Shown here: piece after piece, positions 11,450 through 23,867 of the stretch
How the letters are laid out: each line of letters opens with the position of its first letter
How positions within the stretch are numbered: position 1 is the stretch's first letter
Assembly (NCBI GenBank): GCA_033980235.1
Contig: CM067070.1
Coordinates: 9,502,195 to 9,566,194, forward strand
Direction of reading: 5' to 3'
DNA from: Diadema setosum
Lineage: Eukaryota; Echinodermata; Echinoidea; Diadematoida; Diadematidae
DNA length: 64,000 nt
Made by a program: the position numbers and the translations under genes
The notes under the pieces: model-generated
What the model was told of the DNA's origin: nothing
What the model saw: the letters and a program-made list of their open reading frames with translations, nothing else
Databases searched by the model: none

Positions 11450-12160
11450 ATGCGATCTACCATTCACATTTAAGTCGGTGTCTCATTGTACTGGAGACTA
11501 GCTTGTGACCTGGTGCACTGGCAGAAAATAGAACAGACTTTAAGTCAACGGTACTTAGTGATGATACATTATATAGCACAAACATCTTATGTACATACTT
11601 CTAACACATGCCTACCTTTGGCCTGCTTTTTCTCCCACTATAACCCACTGATAAATAATAATATCCCACTATTTTGTAAGAGGCAGACCTGAACAACATT
11701 CCTCATAAGGCCGTGAGTCCAGTCACCGAGCCACAAGCGTATGATTCAGCTGCTTAAGGTTATAAAAACAAACTGAAAACGATTCAATATCAAGCATTGT
11801 TAATTGTTTGTGGAGCTCTACCTTTGACAGCGTTGGTTGCATTGCACGTAGAATTAAACGAATCATCACATTAACTGCGCAGGGAAAAAAGTGAATAATT
11901 TGAAAATAAATGTTCTGCCTTTAAAATCAAAAGGTGGGGCGGATCCAGGAATTTCGTAAAGGGGGGGGGGGGCTTTACAAAATTAAACGGGGGGGGGGCA
12001 TGCATCCCCTCCATTCTTTCTTTTGTTTTAACAGAAAATAAAGGTGGCGCGCCCGGTGCGCTCCCGCCTGGATCCACCACTGAATAGAATCCTACTCGAA
12101 TCCAAATCTGAATACTTACATTGAAAATATTTAGAAGAGCCTTTCGCTTTCCATACTTAA
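11450..12160. repeat. Intergenic; GGATCCAGG-type repeat at 11935-12082
   Basis: Most of this interval shows nothing. At 11935-12082 the segment GGGGCGGATCCAGGAATTTC...CGCCTGGATCCACCACTGAA has short inverted ends around G-runs and looks like a small dispersed element. Confidence 0.4.
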
Positions 12161-12390
12161 TAGTCAATGGGCCAGGCCAGATGTTGGTACCACCTGAGGT
12201 GGCGAAAACCCTTTTGGTGTCATTTTGTTTGTCGGGCATAGATATGCTTATCAAGCTATGATAGCATTTCCAAATGAGTAGCTTAGTCATAATAAATGAA
12301 TTTTGAACCAATTTTGTCTCGTTGCTGAATCGAAACTAACCGCTATACAAAGAAGAGCACTGTCTTCTATGTTCACAGGTGTTCTGTTGT
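12161..12390 (+). repeat. Left arm of a 6.8-kb-spaced inverted repeat
   Basis: The segment from TAGTCAATGGGCC to GGTGTTCTGTTGT is matched in reverse complement by 19225-19480 over almost the whole length (shared blocks include GGTGTCATTTTGTTTGTCGG, GCTATGATAGCATTTCCAAA and CGAAACTAACCGCTATACAA). The two arms enclose a MITE and the I-like retrotransposon. Confidence 0.8.
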
Positions 12391-12937
12391 AAACGCGGTG
12401 CACTTAGTCTTTATTCAAGGCAGCGAAGGGAATATCCAAAGGTTATGATGTCCACAGCGCTTAGTCTAATATTCAAGACGGCGAAGGGAATATCCAAAGC
12501 TGATAATACAGTGTATATCCCTTTCTCTATGAACAACAACAATAAAAAAGCAATTCCTAGTGAATTTTACCGTATTTTTCAATTTTTTTTTTGTCATTTC
12601 CCGGTGCAAACGCGACGGTAAAAAGGCTAATACCACGCCAATGTCGCTTTATTTCCATCCAACAATGAAAGATAATGGAAAAACAGTGTACCGGTACACT
12701 ACAATGCATTATGATAAACAACGTAAATGGACAGAGGGATTTTTCTTTAAAACTGATGTATCTGTTGAGAGGGTAGTATAAAAACAGTATAGATAATCCC
12801 TTTTATTAGGAACTTTAGATATAATAACGGTACATTGTTTTGGATAAAGACTAAGCGCACCGCCTGACAGCTGTGGACATTATAACCCTTTAGATATTCC
12901 CTTCGCTGCCTTGAATAAAGACTAAGCGCACTGCGTT
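12391..12937. mobile_element. Fold-back MITE with about 80-bp inverted arms
   Basis: The left arm CGCGGTGCACTTAGTCTTTA...TTCAAGGCAGCGAAGGGAAT (12393-12470) is the reverse complement of the right arm (about 12855-12936). The left arm is itself duplicated, because TTCAAG..GGCGAAGGGAATATCCAAA occurs at about 12415 and again at about 12472. The centre is AT-rich and non-coding. It abuts the left arm of the larger inverted repeat. Confidence 0.7.
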
Positions 12938-13547
12938 CAAGGCGGTCAAGGCGGTCAAGGCGATCGGACGTGCCTCTTCTGATGCCTCTTACTTTCTGAT
13001 TTTGTGATTCTCTCCAAGCTTTGGAAATTCTTATTTGGACATTTTATTTCATCTATCTGATATACAACCTCAACCTGCCGCGGCATATGGGAGACGAAAC
13101 CCTGAACTTTTCTCACAACTGTGTTATTTGGACATTTCGGGTAAGCAAACATTTTGGGCTTCTCTTAGCACAACTAACACTCATCTAATTAACCACTTCG
13201 TTTTCCCCGCCAAAGTGGCACCTGCCAATGATGGCGGCCAGTGCTTCGCATACCCAACTTGATGGGGACTCTGCCCCTTGAATTTTACTGATCAGGAGGG
13301 GGACTTTCAGACCGACGGATCAGCTAGAAGACGGCCGAAAAAAACGTAAAACGCGCGAAGGTAGTAGCCAGAGTGTGGAAAACCTTTCTTTTAAGGCAGA
13401 TTCGTCATCCGGATCTGAGAATGAATTCCAAGATGTCAGTACATTTTGTACCCCCGCCACCGATTCGAGAACCCCAAATCTGAAAGTGTTTATTAATCCT
13501 ATCAGCAAAGAAAAATCCCTGAGAAATATCAGCCCACTTACAATCGC

Positions 13548-13672
13548 AAAGTCTGTCCAAACTTGCTGTGGATCACCCCCAGAATTTATCAAAACTACAA
13601 GGACCGAAATCCTAGTGAAATGTGCCAATGTCAAACAAGAAAAACGACTCCAAGAAATCCAAATGATAGGGA
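13548..13672 (+). repeat. First copy of a ~125-bp direct duplication inside ORF1
   Basis: The block from AAGTCTGTCCAAACTTGCTG to CCAAATGATAGGGA is repeated almost identically at 13843-13967 (one visible difference, GTCTG versus GTTTG). Both copies encode the same ORF1 peptide and flank the insertion at 13673-13842. Confidence 0.9.
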
Positions 13673-13842
13673 AACGTGTGTTTCAATGTTTGTATATTTT
13701 AATGATTGTATGTTTGTTTGTTTGTTGTTGTTTTTTTGTGTAATACTGTATATGGTCGGACCCCTGTGAAAAACAGCTCTTAGCTGACCAGGGCTATCCG
13801 TCCCATGAGTGGAGAATAAATAAATAAAAATAAATAAAAATA
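13673..13842 (+). mobile_element. 5'-truncated LINE/SINE tail inserted in ORF1
   Basis: This 170-bp segment lies between two copies of ORF1 sequence. It ends CCCATGAGTGGAGAATAAAT followed by (A)TAAA-type repeats, the usual look of a non-LTR retrotransposon 3' end. It contains AGCTGACCAGGGCTATCCGT but no open frame. The flanking duplication is far longer than the usual 5-20 bp of LINE insertions. Confidence 0.75.
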
Positions 13843-14919
13843 AAGTTTGTCCAAACTTGCTGTGGATCACCCCCAGAATTTATCAAAACTACAAGGACCG
13901 AAATCCTAGTGAAATGTGCCAATGTCAAACAAGAAAAACGACTCCAAGAAATCCAAATGATAGGGAATATTCCTGTAGCAATTAATAAGCAGCTAAACTT
14001 ACAGAGCGGTGTGATATCAGGAATACCAACGGAAATGTCAGAAAAAGAAATAGAGAAGGAATTAAAAAGTCAAAGAGTAACAAGTGCTAAAAGAATTGTG
14101 AGGAAAGTAAAAAAGAACTCAGACACTGACATGGGAGACGAACAGGAAACACCAACACGCAGTGTAATTCTTTCCTTTGATACAAAATCCCTCCCAGAGG
14201 AAATTTCGTTATGTTTTCAAAGAATGCAAGTCAAAGCATACATCCCTCCCGTGAGGAGATGTTTCAATTGTCAGAGTCATGGACACACGCAGCAACATGT
14301 CGTGCAAAACAAAGATGTGTCAGGTGCGGGGGTGAACATTCGTTCGAGGCCTGTACCAAAAAGGGTCAGCCAAAATGTATCAACTGTGGAGGGTTACATT
14401 CAGCCGCATACCAAAGCTGTGAAAAGGCCAAAAGCGAACGAAATCCAGAGAATAAGAGTTGAAAACAAATTAACATACGCACAAGCAGCAAAAGCATTCA
14501 CCGAAAAACAACAAAACCACGACACATCCCCAACTTCAAATCAAGGAAACGACATCAACACAGACAAAAGGAAAACCCAAACCATTGTACAGGCACAAAT
14601 TCACAGAAATCCAGAACCCAACCCATCAGCTGTCGAACCCAACCCCGCCAAGTCTCGGCAACTCCCACAAATACCTATGTCCAAACAGCCAATTCCACCA
14701 AAAACCTCGCGCAACGAAACAACAATGGAAGAAAAGGCTTCACCCCCAACCCTGCTGAAAGAGAACTTCCTAACAACAGCCACCAACGAGCAACTGATTC
14801 TTTTCCTCGTCAAGATCCTGGTTATCTTCGTTAAAGACCGGTCAGAGGCAGAAATACTCTCTTTCATTACTACCGCCGCTGACCAGTTCTAACTGCTATC
14901 ACACCAAGTCGTACCCACT

Positions 14920-17900
14920 CCCTTCATACTACAATGGAATGCGCAGGGCATGCACGGGCATGGGGATGAACTGGTAAAGTACTTAGATTCTAAAAGAGAA
15001 GAAATTATTCATATGATATGTATACAGGAAACGTGGTATACAGAAAATCAAATAACACATATCCCTAATTATACTTGTCTTTCAAAAATCAGGGACGCCC
15101 GTCTTAGAGGTGGATGCGCTATTTACGTACATAATTCCCTGAATTATGATTACCCGAGTTTGAAAATAGATTGTGAAATGCAGTTGATAAATATTTATTT
15201 AGATGATTGTATCATCTCGGTTATTGATTATTATAATCCATGTAACAAATTGAGAGAAGAAAATTTGAACGAATTGTTGAATTGTGTAAAAGACGTATCA
15301 CATTTATTAATACTTGGAGATTTTAATTCCCATAATACGTTATGGGGAAGTGTAAGAACAGATGGTAGCGGTCGCATAATTGAAAACTTTCTTATGCAGA
15401 ATGACATGGTCATCCTTAACGATGGATCTGGGACTAGAATCGACCTGCATACCGGCAAGATATCTTGCCTTGATCTATCCATCACTTCACCGTTCCTAGC
15501 AAAAAATTGTGAATGGCGAGTTTTATCTGATAGATTCGGAAGTGACCATTTTCCCATTAGAATAGATCTGTATCTCAGCTGTAAACTTACATGTGATCCA
15601 AATTATCAGCCCACAAGGAAATGGTCCTTTAAGAGAATGAACTGGAATGAATTTGAGTGTATTAGTGATAAACATTCTCGAAAATTTAATTCAGAAACAT
15701 AATTATAACAGATTAGATGTAATGGAAATCTATGAATTATTTATGAAGTCCCTTACAGTTGTACTCGACGAGTGTGCGCCACAGTATAAGAAATGTAAAA
15801 GGAATCCTGTCCCTTGGTGGACAAAAGATTGTTCGATAAAGATTAAAGAAAGAAACAGAGCAAAAAATAAGTTAAGAAAGTGTCTCTGTGAAGAAAATTT
15901 GAAACTTTACAGGCAAACGAAAGCAGAAGCCCAAAGAACAATAAGACAAGCAAAGCAAAAATACTGGCAGGCCTACTGTGCAAAACTAGTTTACCCCAAC
16001 CTCGCAAATTTGGCGTTTTGTTAAAAGACTAAACGGTTTATCAGTGAAAGCACCTAATAAGCTTCCTGTTTTGATCACAAATGACAGATTCATAATCAAA
16101 GATGAAGAAAAGGCAGATGAATTTTCAAAAAGTTTTATTTCCATGGGGAGAAATAATACTCATAATAGAACGGATAGAGAAATTGATGAAGAAATTAACA
16201 GCCTCCCTTTTAGGGAAACAGGTCATATGATGCTTTCAATCAATGAAAATTTCCAAATGAAGGAATTAGAGAAGGCCCTGCAGATGAAATCTTCTACAAC
16301 ACCTGGGGAAGATCAGATAGGATACCAGGTACACAAGAACCTTCCAAAAATAGGCAAAGATATGATGCTTTCTCTAATAAACAAAATATGGGTGGTGGGT
16401 GAATTTCCAGCACCGTATAAGCACTCAGTGCTGATTCCAATTTTGAAACAAAACAAAGACCCGACAAAAGCACTTTCATACCGCCCTATTGCTTTAACAT
16501 CATGTATCATGAAAACAATGGAAAGTATGGTAAAAAAGCGACTCCAGTTTTATTTAGAAAAGTATACTTTTTTGCCTCCAATACAGAATGGATTCAGAAA
16601 GGGACGCTGTGTAGTAGATAACATTGTTCACCTGGAAAATGATATACAGAAGAATTTAGAAACAGGAATAAAGACAATAGCAGTATTCATATATTAGAGA
16701 AGGCTTTTGATTCCCTGTGGGTCAAAGGACTTTTATTTAAAAATGTTAAATGAGTAAACTTGAACCGAGGGGTATCATACTTCTTTACCTACGTAATTTA
16801 TTGTTACATCGTACATTTCAGGTACGTGTGGGAGATCAGTTATCTCCTGCGAAGGAAATCAGTCATGGTCTTCCACAGGGTAGTCCACTCAGTCCAGTGT
16901 TGTTTAACGTAATGCTTCATGACATCCCCACTTCACCTACTGTGCATAGTCTGTTATATGCAAACGACTGTGTAATCTGGAAACCTGGAAGTGATTTGAG
17001 AGAATCCAGAAAATATATCCAAGAATATTTGAATACGCTGAATGATTGGTTTTCATCATGGGGTTTAAACATATCATATGAGAAAACTTTTCCAATGTTG
17101 TTTCCTCGCTCAAATAGAGAAGAGCATCTTGAGATAACGCTTGATGGAAACAAACTCATCCCTCAGAAAGAATACAAATACTCAGGTGCCATATTTGATA
17201 GTAGACTAACTTGGAAACCGCATATAGATGATATAGCCCAGAGATGCAAGAAAAAAAATCAGCATATTAAAATGTATAGCATACTCTCATATTTGCAGCC
17301 AGATTCAAGAAATTTTACAGGTTCATAGAGCCATTATACGTTCCCTCATGGATCATGCTTGTGAGGCATACGACTCCGCATCAACAAACGTAAAGAATGT
17401 TTTGAATTCCATTCAGTATCAGTCTCTGTTAGTCTGTGCTAGGGCAAAAAAGGGAACCTCTCTCAGAACCTAGAGTTAGGGGAAATTCCTCTAGATTTAC
17501 GTCGTGAAATGTTTAGTGTAAGATTAAAAAAACGTGTTGTTATCATCCCGAATCACCCTCTCGCAGAAGAGTTGGAAGATTGCTGGCAATTCAATGTTCA
17601 TAAAGGTAAAAACACACGAGAACCTTTCGCACAGAGAGTATTGAATTTGTCGGAAGATTTGAATTATAATGTAGAACAACTATTAATGACAACTCCAATT
17701 CCGTTGTGGCACTATGAAACGGCGGTAGTATCCACGGAGTTAAGTGATTATATTTCGAAGAGTGATAATATTTTGTATCAAAGACAGCGAAGTTTAGAAC
17801 TGATTAATCAAAAATGGGCGAATTATCTCCATATATACACGGACGGTTCCAAGTCTCCAGACAAAGGAAAAGTAGCTGCGGCTTTTTATGTCCCACATTA

Positions 17901-18686
17901 TAATCACGTAGAATCTAAGAGACTCCAAGACAATACTTCTTCATACAGAGCTGAATTAATAGCTATTGTGCTCACTCTACACTGGCTAAACCAACTGCCA
18001 GGTTTGCATACGTTAGCAGTGATATTCTCCTATTCTCTTAGTGCTATGCAAGCAATAAAAACGATTGGGAAGAACAGATCATCTATGAAATATTGATGTT
18101 GTATCAAATCTACGCCATGAAGGAACTCAGGTATATTTCGAGTGGATCCCAGGTCACTGCGAGATCCATCCAAATGAGGTGGTAGATAGAGCGGCTAAAC
18201 AAGCCTTAACACACAATCAAATTGAAGTTCAAAACCAAATAAACAAGAGTGAGTCAAGTAGTATTATTCGATTGTATTGTATGAGAAAATGGCAAAAAAG
18301 ATGGGAAGAAACAGTCTCCCCCCTAAAAAGCATACAAAATAATGTATCAGTGACATTCAAATGTGTATTAAACAAACAAACAAAAAAAAAAACAGTGAGA
18401 CAATTTTGCACTGTTTAAGAATGGATAATATTGGCTTAAATTATAATCTTTTTTTTTATTGCAGAAGCATGATACCGGGCTATGTGAAAGATGTGGAGTA
18501 TCAGAAACTACGAAACATTTTCTAATCGAATGCCCTAGATTTATAATAGAAAGAACAATGTTGTTAGCTGAAACAAATTGTAAGGAAGTAAAGAACATTT
18601 TGAGATTTCTAAATTCATCAGAATATTTAAACCAAAAAGCATTGGTGGTCTTCGTAAGAAGGACACAGAGATTCTCCTTCCTATAA
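14920..18686 (+). pseudogene. ORF2 (endonuclease-RT-RNase H) of the I-like retrotransposon
   Basis: Domains occur in order across several frames. An APE-type endonuclease (about 14930-15590) has LQWNAQG, CIQETW, GDFNSHNTLWG and GSDHFPI. A connector holds PWWTKDC. The reverse transcriptase (about 16040-17300) has LSYRPIALTSC, NGFRKGR, LEKAFDSLW, GLPQGSPLSP and YANDCVIW. The RNase H (about 17820-18200) has YTDGSKS, YRAELIAI and WIPGHC. A C-terminal CERCG...HFLIECP motif lies near 18490. The endonuclease plus RNase H layout indicates the I group; the clade is not fixed (I or Nimb possible). Frameshifts near 15700, 16020, 16695 and 17330 break it. Catalytic Asp residues are altered in RT motif A (Asp to Tyr), RT motif C (YADD to YAND) and RNase H (FSDS to FSYS). 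No function remains. Confidence 0.9.
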
Positions 18687-18689
18687 TTA

Positions 18690-19224
18690 TTGTACAATAA
18701 ATCGTTGAAGATAATTTTATGTATGTATTTTATATGTAAGTGCACGTATGACGTGTATGTATTTATGTAAAACAAATATGTACGTAAGTAGTATATTATG
18801 TTCATCTGCACCTCGCCAGAAGCCCAGAATGTCTGCTTTGATTTTATGTTATAATGGTTTCAAAATTATATATTTTGTTTTTTGGTTCCAGTGATTCAAT
18901 CGGAAAAGGAGACATTCACATTAACAGACATCATCCCAGTCTTGGCCGGTATTGGAGGGGCCTAGGCTTGCACGCGCGCATGCGCAAGCTGAGAAGCCTG
19001 TTCACGACGAACCGGGCTGGCCAGAAAATACACAGAAACAGCCAATGATGGGTTGGTGACAGTCTGTTTATAAAATCTCCACAATTACAGCAATAATGCA
19101 GAGGATAATTTTTGAATTTGTGCTGAATATTAATAATCACAAAGATATTTGTATAAATTTTAACAGGTATTAGGCGTAAATATTCATAAATGAATGATAC
19201 ACGCCAAAAAAATAATAACAACAA
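18690..19224. other. Probable retrotransposon 3' UTR and flank
   Basis: AT-rich sequence after the last ORF2 codons with no clear poly(A) or tandem tail, so the 3' boundary of the I-like element is not fixed. Nothing else recognised. Confidence 0.4.
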
Positions 19225-19480
19225 CAACAACAGAACACCTGTGGACATACCGAAGACAGTGCTCTTCCTTGTATAGCGGTTAGTTTCGATTCAGAAGTAT
19301 AGGGAAATAAAAACGAGACCAAATTGGTTAAAAATTCATTTTTGACCAATAAGCTACTCATTTGGAAATGCTATCATAGCTTGATAAGCATATATGTCCG
19401 ACAAACAAAATGACACCAAAAAGGTTTTGCCACCTCTGGTGGTACCAATAACCCATTTTCGGGTCTTGGCCCATGGACTA
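19225..19480 (-). repeat. Right arm of the inverted repeat
   Basis: Reverse complement of 12161-12390, beginning ACAACAGAACACCTGTGGAC and ending CTTGGCCCATGGACTA. A small insertion around 19300-19345 distinguishes it from the left arm. Confidence 0.8.
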
Positions 19481-20425
19481 TAACATATGCCAGAAGAACG
19501 AGCCCAAGAAATGCATAATAAACCTGAACATAAAAATCCTTTTTGACATTTAAAAAACGGCTGTGTGTAGTTCGACTCACACTATATTGAATGTGCTTAC
19601 TGAGAATGCCGCAAACATACTCGAGGTGAAAGAAACCATCCATATCAAATGGATGGAACCACCATTTGCATATTCACACAGATGCATCCAAGTTATCTAA
19701 TGGGGTCCAGATGCTGCTTTCTATGTCCCCTTTTTTCCAAGTGTCAGTAGGAAAGAGAATAAACGGAAAATCATTATTACGCAGAGCCGAATAGATTACC
19801 ATAGTGCTTGCATGGGACTTGATAGGGGAATACAAACCGTTACATTCATTATTTTTTTTTTTATATTCAGACTCATTTATTTCTCTACTGACTCTTTAAT
19901 GACAACATGAAAGTTCAGAACTTAAAATCAAATAAACATACAGTGTATATAAAATACATGGACTTTGCAGTTCTCTACAGTTCGTTGTGGGTTTGATACC
20001 GGGAAATGAAAAAACAGACAGTTTGGCAGAGATAACAACAACCTTAGACAAATCACAAATATTGGTAACAAAGCATAAAAAAGGGATGAATGAAAGACCA
20101 CAAAAACAATCTTAGTGAATATTTGGCAACAACGGTGGCAAATTTATTTTACGACAGATTTTTATGGGATATTATGAAACAAGTAAATAATATGTATTCC
20201 ATTTGTCGGAATGATAATAAAATGCTCTAGGCGCATATTGTGCAAGATACGAGTTACATACAAGAAAGAAAGGACATGACAAAGTGAAGCATTAAAACAG
20301 GATATCATTTCATGAGAATGAAAGTAATAATTACAATCTAAACCATGCAAATAGTTCTTCAGACTATTTTAAATACTTCAACAGTGTTACTGTTTTTAAT
20401 CAAATAAGGGGGTAAGTTTTAAAGA
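19481..20425. other. Intergenic, nothing recognised
   Basis: No supported gene or repeat; several homopolymer runs only. Confidence 0.4.
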
Positions 20426-20429
20426 GAAG

Positions 20430-20930
20430 ACCCGGCGTGATCAAAGTTAGTTCTCCACACATTTTTTTTTTTTTTTGGTGCAACCTAAGAGAAATAAGGC
20501 ATTGCAAGGAGGCTAGGGTTCGGGGAAAGTAAAAGTCCAGAGGAAATGCATTGGTTGACAATCAGGTCGATGCCATACTGTGCAGCAGAGCCATTTAAAC
20601 AGCACGATAAAAACAGAATAATCTGGAAAGCAATGCGGGATTTTTTTCGAAAGGCAACCAATGGAGCAATTTCAGAAGTGTTGTGATGTGACTTTGTTTG
20701 TTGGAGAGGACTGCACAAGCAGCTGCATTCTGTAATATTTTTGAAGCTTTGCTAGTGAGTTATCAAACACAAGGACCAAAAGGCTTTTCCCGAAATTCAG
20801 GTTGGATGAAAACAATTCATGAAAAGTTTCCTCTGTAGTATTACAGCTAAAACGTTTACGGATGAAACCAAAATTGCGTAGCTGTTATCAAACTGATTTT
20901 GAGACGGACTGAATTTGTGTAGACATTGTC
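20430..20930 (-). pseudogene. CR1/L2-group LINE remnant, C-terminal end of reverse transcriptase
   Basis: On the minus strand, frames contain KILQNAAACAVLSNKQSHIT followed by LLKLLHWLPFEKNPALL. This matches the conserved 'QNaAAR..HITp.LkeLHWLPveyRi.fK' segment after the RT of CR1/L2/Rex-type retrotransposons. A frame change then leads to AAQYGIDLIVNQCISSGLLLS, equivalent to the 'P.YiadLi..y.P.R.LRSS' block. No catalytic RT motifs remain. It is an old truncated copy with frameshifts. Confidence 0.65.
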
Positions 20931-20934
20931 ATAT

Positions 20935-22740
20935 TTGAGTCAAAATAAACACCAGGGTTATGGCATACAAGTCATTAGAAAAAACAAATTCATATCAACC
21001 AAGAGTAATCAAAGAGATGGAAATCTTCTCAAGCTGAGTCTCAGAGCCGTACAGTATAATTCACGTCAAGATTTGATTTCAGTGAATGGGAGTATAGCCA
21101 ATGATGAACATACTGTGCACATGTCTCAAAATTACAGAAATGTTAAGAAATGGCTGTTAAGAAATAAAAATCGTTACCATGGCAAAGACGTAAAATTTCT
21201 AAATGGCTCTTTAATCAGATCTGCTTAGAATATATAAATGAACTGGTGTGCCAAATTTACTGCTGTTAGACAAATTTTACCATTTTTTCAGTATGTCGCT
21301 GGATTTGAGATTTTACAAAGAATTATATGAAAAAAAATTGAGAATTAAAAGATGGGATAATCATGTCTAGAAATAATGATGATCAACACCATGTTATTAA
21401 TACATCAAATTGCAAAACATCTTCACTTTTAATTAAGACTCTATGGATCTAGATTACATATTGTATTATGCAGGTAGCAAAATTTCTGAAATTCTGCTTG
21501 AAATATGATGAACATGTTGATAAATAACTCGTGCCATATGATTGTCAAACGTTATTGATTAAGTAAAAGTTTTTGATAGATACAGTTTGTCATTCATATC
21601 GGTTGTCGAGCTTATGGCATAATTTCTTCTCTTCGTATATTTTCATTAATTCAAGAGAGTAATATCCTTCGTTAAATGTACACTCAAAAATATGTGTACC
21701 GCTCACCAAGAACAACATGAAGAGCGGACTTAAAAAAAGTGCCTAAAAGTCTTAATATATATATATATTTTTTTCACTCGATTGGTAATTTCTCACAGGC
21801 CTAAATGGACATTCACAACGTTTATCAAACTGACTATTGTCCAACTCCCACGTTTCAGGACGTTTGTTAAACATCGCTATGACATTCATGATTTTTATTA
21901 AAAAGTCCTCTTCTTGCAATAGGGCCTTTGTATACATTTTTATCCATCCTGTATCCTCATCGGCTAAAGCGAAGCCACCACTGGCTTTGGTGACCTATAA
22001 TAAATCTACACACAACCAGCTGAGCAGAATACTATGCGTTGAGATGTGTTATCAAATTAATAAATCGACCGTGTCAAAGATGAAAACGGTGATGATGTTG
22101 GTGAGGAAAATGGTGATGATAACGATAATGGTTGTGCTAATGATGATAATGATGGTGGTAATGATGAAAGTGATGATGATGATGATGATGATGTTGAAAG
22201 ATACATAAGGTGATGGTGGAAAAGGTAATGTTAACCCTCAAGAAGTATGTATTTGCTCAATGCATTGTACTTGGTAGAGATCGTTACTATGTAGGGCAAG
22301 GCTGTTTTCTGGTGATACGGACATGGTGATGAATCTTGAAGGTGTCCTGGCAATAAACGACCTCACAAAGATCAACGTTTGTGGTAGGCAAATGATTAGT
22401 TTAAGCCTATTGACTGACGAATGAAAAATGGAGGATGAGAGAAGCGTGTGTGTGTGTGTATGTGTGTGTGTGTGTGTGTGTATGTCGTGAGTGTGTCAAC
22501 GATAAACTTTTTAAAAGATGTTTATAACTATTAGGTTCCCACCATCTCGCAAAAAGCCTACCCTGGGGCCTATGCCCCACCCAACAAAAAAGAAAAATGT
22601 AGACATTCTATATTATATCATAAAAGATTTGAGGTATCTGCAAGATATTTTTTTTTTTTATTGTCAATTTTGTTACCTACGGTGATGACTTTTAAACATA
22701 GTATAAGAACTTCATGAGGATGAAATTGTGTGAAACTGAA
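20935..22740. other. Intergenic; GAT-rich and (TG)n simple repeats
   Basis: No gene recognised. Simple sequence includes an impure GATG/ATG array (about 22080-22200) and a TG array (about 22447-22482). The open frames across the GATG array are low-complexity Met runs and not genes. Confidence 0.5.
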
Positions 22741-22747
22741 AAACACA

Positions 22748-23160
22748 CATTTATTCACGAAGAAGTTCACCAAGAAGTGCCAGAAATCTATTGCCCACTC
22801 TAACAGTGTACTGTTCCGGTATGTTGTCTACATCAAACCTTAATGGTGGTGTCTCTTTCTTCTTTGCTTTGAGCTTTAGTTTTAGCTGTGCAACCAGAAG
22901 CTGATGGTCACTTCCACAGTCTGCACCTGGTCTTGTCCGAACACTGAACAGTGAAGAGCGCCATCTTCTTTTAACAAGGATATAGTCACTCTGGTTTTTC
23001 ACATTGTCCCCGGGGCTCTTCCACGTCTAGAGTCTTCGGGGGTGCTGCTCGAAGAAAGTGTTTCCAACAATCAGATCATTAGCTTGGCAATTAAACTTCC
23101 AAACTGTCTCCACGTTCATTTCTTTCTCCCAATCCATATTTTCCGTGAATTTTTATGTGA
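22748..23160 (-). pseudogene. RTE-type LINE endonuclease fragment
   Basis: The minus strand encodes, across two frames, GKYGLGERNERGD, then QANDLIVGNTFFEQHPRRL, then NQSDYILVKRRWRSSLFSVR and PGADCGSDHQLLVAQLKLKL. These are the conserved end of the APE-type endonuclease of RTE/BovB-like retrotransposons, with the catalytic SDH (here GSDHQLL). The fragment is truncated on both sides, contains a stop and at least one frame change, and has no RT. It once nicked target DNA for LINE insertion; now a relic. Confidence 0.8.
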
Positions 23161-23867
23161 ATAGTCAGCAAGAATAATCAATTTGGACAGTTTTATTCGA
23201 ATGACATTATACTGAAAAGTAACACATCTAAGAGCATTTTTTTTTGGGGGGGGGGGGGGAGCGGGCGGTTTTTTTTCTCAAATCAGAGGCTTTCAAGGAC
23301 ATCATTCACGTTTGTACAACAGCAGAGTAACATACAAGTTTAAAAAAAATCATGTCTTTAATACAAAAGCAATTTTTCCATTAAAAATCGGGCCTTTCCC
23401 AAACACTGCATGTGAACCCCATACCCCCACCAAAAGAAAGTAAAAAATGATAAATAAAATAAGTAAATAAATAAATAAATTGATAAATCAATCAATCAAT
23501 CAATCAATCAAAAGGAAGGGGACCCTCAACATGGTTTACACTATAGCACAATATTGTTCGGATGTATGGAAACATATGAATAGGCAGCAAAATAAAAAGA
23601 AATGTCAAAAATATAAGTTGAGATATTGTTAACCATTGGGAGAAGTGAGTTTAAAAATGTTTGAGAATCACATTTGATTTTATATGTGTAGGTTAGTTGA
23701 ATCACAAAACAAATTTTGTAAAGCCTAAAACATCCGGGGATATTGGTCATGAAGTGCTAATTATAAGCAATACACGAGGCGTGCTTCAGGTACTGTGCTA
23801 CAATTTCTAATTATTCACTGTGCTGTTGCTCACTGGTGTTAATACTCGCTTGGCCCTCATTCGTTTT

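Larger units (their letters stand above)
13231..14892 (+). pseudogene. ORF1 (gag-like, zinc knuckles) of an I-like non-LTR retrotransposon
   Basis: The frame opens at the ATG of MAASASHTQLDGDSAP and meets a stop (TGA, 13279-13281), then continues in the same frame through a basic stretch (RKKRKTRE) and VENLSFKADSSSG. Near the C-terminus lie CCHC-type zinc knuckles typical of LINE ORF1 RNA-binding proteins: CFNCQSHGHT, then, in a shifted frame, CVRCGGEHSFEAC and CINCGGLHSAAYQSC. The frame shifts near 14290 and returns near 14440. The gene is also split by a 170-bp insertion with a long duplication (13548-13967). Without these defects it would give a nucleic-acid chaperone for retrotransposition; as it stands it is dead. 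Confidence 0.85.

Noticed and set aside
18368..18811. 147-codon minus-strand frame
   Set aside because: Antisense of the C-terminal zinc-motif region and 3' flank of the I-like LINE; Tyr/Ile-rich AT composition.
22081..22208. Met/Val-rich frame
   Set aside because: GATG simple repeat.
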